A stretch of DNA of 64,000 nt from assembly GCA_018340805.1 (NCBI GenBank), contig JACMZG010001914.1, forward strand, positions 21,565,516 to 21,629,515, written 5' to 3'. Within the stretch, counting starts at the first letter, position 1. Each line of letters begins with the position of its first letter. The notes under the pieces were generated by a model, which was not told where the DNA came from, did no database searches, and worked only from the letters and a program-made list of their open reading frames with translations. Source of the DNA: Microvelia longipes. Lineage: Eukaryota > Arthropoda > Insecta > Hemiptera > Veliidae. Below are positions 61,182-64,000 of this stretch, piece by piece. The position numbers were made by a program, and so were the translations under genes.

Positions 61182-64000
61182 GTAAAGAGATATCCCTTAC
61201 TTAGCTTAATGTCTTCCTCTTGGTTCTCATTTTTCTAATAATATCTTATTGACTAACTAAATTGATAAAGATTTAACCCTAGATCACTCATCTACATAAT
61301 TTTTACCTTCATGTTTTAAAAAATTGAGGGTATAGTACATACCAATAGTTTTGTTCCCCACACTCAGATCCAATGATCTTAAATATATGAGTATCGCCAA
61401 TTATTACACATTTGTAATTTTTACAATTTTCTGTATATTTTGTACTTTTTTTGTATTGTTGATCAATAAATAAAAGAATTGTTGAAATTAAATTGAATTG
61501 ACTGCATTATAAGATTAATTTGTTCAAAAATATGCTTTAAGGCCATTGAAGTTAATGTTTTGTAACAATGTTTGAATAAGAATTTCTCTTTTTCTTATTT
61601 TTAATAATTTTCTTTTTAAACCTTAAGTAATTTTTTGTGCTTTATAAAGTAATTTATAAAAGTGCTTTTATAACATTTTTTTTAACATTCAGATTTAGGT
61701 CATAATTGACTTAGGATGAGCAATAAAGGGTGTTTTTTAATATATTATAGATGTGCATTAGTTTAAATGCGGTCTGATTGTTTATTCTGTATCCTCCTGC
61801 AATTAACTCTGTCATTTTACACTGAAGGCCACAGTTTAGTATCAAAACTTGGTACTTTACCTTTTTGCACTTAATAAACACGTATTCATAAGAATTGTTT
61901 AAAAAATGTCTAAGTCTCTTGACTTTGAAAATAATATTAATCCATGAGTCTGCAATTTTTTGCGATTCAACGTCCATGGCAGTGCTCTTGTTGCTAATTA
62001 GAAACTAATAACAGGAGAGGGATCAACATTGTAATTTGTACTATTTTTCTTAGTTTTTTCCTTTATTTCTGACAATGTATCTTTAATTTTTGAGTGTTTA
62101 AACTCACTATTTTCTTTGGAAAAATCCCTTTTAAATGGGTTGTCACGAGTTTTTAAATAAACTGTTATGAAGGTGAAAATCAAAATATTGTTTGTTTTTT
62201 CTTTTAAATTTCATTTATAGTTAATTAATCTTATTTTTGATTAATTTTAGCTTGCACAAACTCATTCCTTTTTTCTTGCATTTAATTATTAAAGTAGCTG
62301 TAAAGGGTATTTGAATTAACTCAAAAAAGCTGATAGTAATCATTGTTGTCTTATTATTTTATTAATTAATTATATTTAATAATAGTTGTGATTTTTTATT
62401 TATTTATTTTAAATTTAATTTAATTATGTTTACTTGCTAAAATAGTTAATAACACACTTAAATCATTTTCTTCTGTGATTTTTTTTGTTTAAATTGGTTG
62501 TTGAGAGTATTTAAATTAACTAATAAGATGGTATTTTTCAACATTTTATTTATTGTTTAGAGTGATACTTAATGGTCAATAAAATGTTTGTTTCTTTTTA
62601 GTTTTTTAATAACAGTCTTCTATATTTATAATAAATATAACATGGTTATCAGTTAATACCAGCTTGAAAATAGAACTATGACTGTTGCAGTTATCTTTTG
62701 AATTGATGTCTAACTTTAACATTTATTTTGCTTTAATTTATCTGTGACTGGGTTGATCTCTTGGTAATCAAATTTAGCATCCTCTAATACTCATGATCTT
62801 GTTTCAGATTTTTTAAGAAGTATTATGAGAGGTTTTGTTGGTGAAATAAATGTTAGTTGCATGGCCTCAGGGACTTGATTCCTGTAACTTTTGTTACCTC
62901 GTCAGGCTGTATTTGCAGGGATTTGGGAAAACTAATTTGTTTCAGAAACTCTGATAAAGGTGATTATTTGTTTATATTTTAATATTATTAGGGCTCTTCT
63001 TTAGTTTAGGTGACCCCTAAGATTTTGTATTTATTTACCTATGTCATTTATTTCAATTATAAGGTTTTGTGGGGCTATACACGTCTAAGGTTGTTAAGCC
63101 CTTGTCTTATTAATTGTGTCAATTATTATGTTGTGATTTATGAATATAAAACAAAGGGGTCAACTAATCTAAAAAGAAGGACCATTATTAGTATTAAGTT
63201 AAGGTGTTCAGCCCCAAAGCACTACTGCTTAAAGTTTATTCTACTATCCCTATCTACACCCAAATTATTTATGGAGATGTTAGTAAAATACTAAATCTAC
63301 TAGTGACTACTCAATTGAAACATGAAACATCAAGTGGTCATTTTTAGGCCACCCTAGGGTCCCTTCCTTTGGGAATACATTTATTGGATTAAGCATTACA
63401 AAAAAAACCTAAGAGATATAGATGTGTATTTAATATCCCCTACATATGCGCTCAAAACCCTTACAAAATTTAACAGTTAAGATATTTCTGACTTGGCAAG
63501 AACGCAGTGGTAAAATTAAAAAAAAATAATAAGATGATATTTTTCAACATTTTATTTATTTATTTATTTAAATCATATAAACAATCCTAAAGGATTACAA
63601 CAAAATAGACATTAAAGAAAATTAACAATTATTATTAAAAAAAGAAAAGAAAAAAAAAAATAAATATTAAAAAAAAAATTAAAGAGACCAAGTATGTCAT
63701 TATTAAATTTTGTTTATGTTAAAACTTATAAATATAATTTGAATTTTAAATAAGTATTCCATAGAGGAATATATACTACTAAAAAAATTGAATAGAGTTA
63801 ATATTAAAGTAATCAAGAAAAGTAAAAGTAAGAAAGCAAATTGAATAATAAAATTAGAATTAAATCAAATTAGTCAAAGAAATGCTAATCATAGAGTAGT
63901 AAAATATATATATATATTTTTATATTTCAAGGTAGAAAGAATAAAAATAAAGATTACCTAACTAGAAATATATTGATCAAAAACTATTTTTTGAACTTAT
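61182..64000. other. AT-rich DNA, probably intron of the second gene
   Basis: No further exon is convincingly identified. Minus-strand frames at 61711-61977 and 61998-62183 and a + frame at 63010-63294 show no family resemblance. Low-complexity A-rich sequence dominates 63510-63700. A short TA run lies at 63905-63920. Confidence 0.45.

Noticed and set aside
61711..61977. Minus-strand 88-codon frame
   Set aside because: No recognisable motif and ordinary AT-rich composition.

Overview
The window is AT-rich, intron-rich eukaryotic DNA, most likely from an arthropod and probably an insect. The evidence is long introns with canonical GT-AG sites, a TATA/initiator/DPE-type core promoter, and transposon families common in insects. 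The species cannot be determined. There are no bacterial features.

The main gene runs on the + strand from 14143 (first exon visible) to the stop at 47400. Its thirteen exons splice in one frame into 761 codons. They encode a ZMIZ/Tonalli protein (MIZ/SP-RING zinc finger family, fly gene tonalli, vertebrate ZMIZ1/2). The N-terminal exons were not found and probably lie before the window. Visible order: Gly-rich segment with an Ala/Thr run, Pro/Gly/Met-rich low-complexity region, conserved PINIT-like core, SP-RING, Pro-rich tail with a His-Thr-Pro repeat, acidic C-terminus. The gene is heavily invaded: a 19.4 kb intron separates the first two visible exons.

The most distinctive insertion is a Penelope-like retroelement (42899-45368, minus strand). 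It has inverted pLTRs, a 12-bp target-site duplication, a reverse transcriptase and a GIY-YIG endonuclease. It sits 35 bp upstream of a splice acceptor. Its pLTRs, a truncated sense relic in the last intron (about 46905-47113) and two ORF-less derivatives (14366-14828, 23040-23366) carry hammerhead-ribozyme-like cores.

Other mobile DNA: two inverted copies of a 0.7 kb hAT-type MITE (38779-39485, 48306-48997), each with a perfect 8-bp duplication; a different hAT-type MITE (20194-20773) nested in another MITE; three copies of a 170-bp TIR element; a roughly 300-bp MITE family in several copies; a long tRNA-derived SINE (11392-12316); and three copies of a repeat carrying 5S-rRNA-like sequence. 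There are several minisatellites and a near-perfect 98-bp-arm hairpin at 16952-17156.

A second + strand gene seems to start at the right end: a core promoter near 56755-56820, a short noncoding exon with a donor at 56841, and an exon at 61009-61181 with the start codon at 61111. Its product is not recognised. Roughly 500-bp inverted repeats (55936-56430, 60235-60730) bracket its promoter. The rest is AT-rich noncoding DNA.
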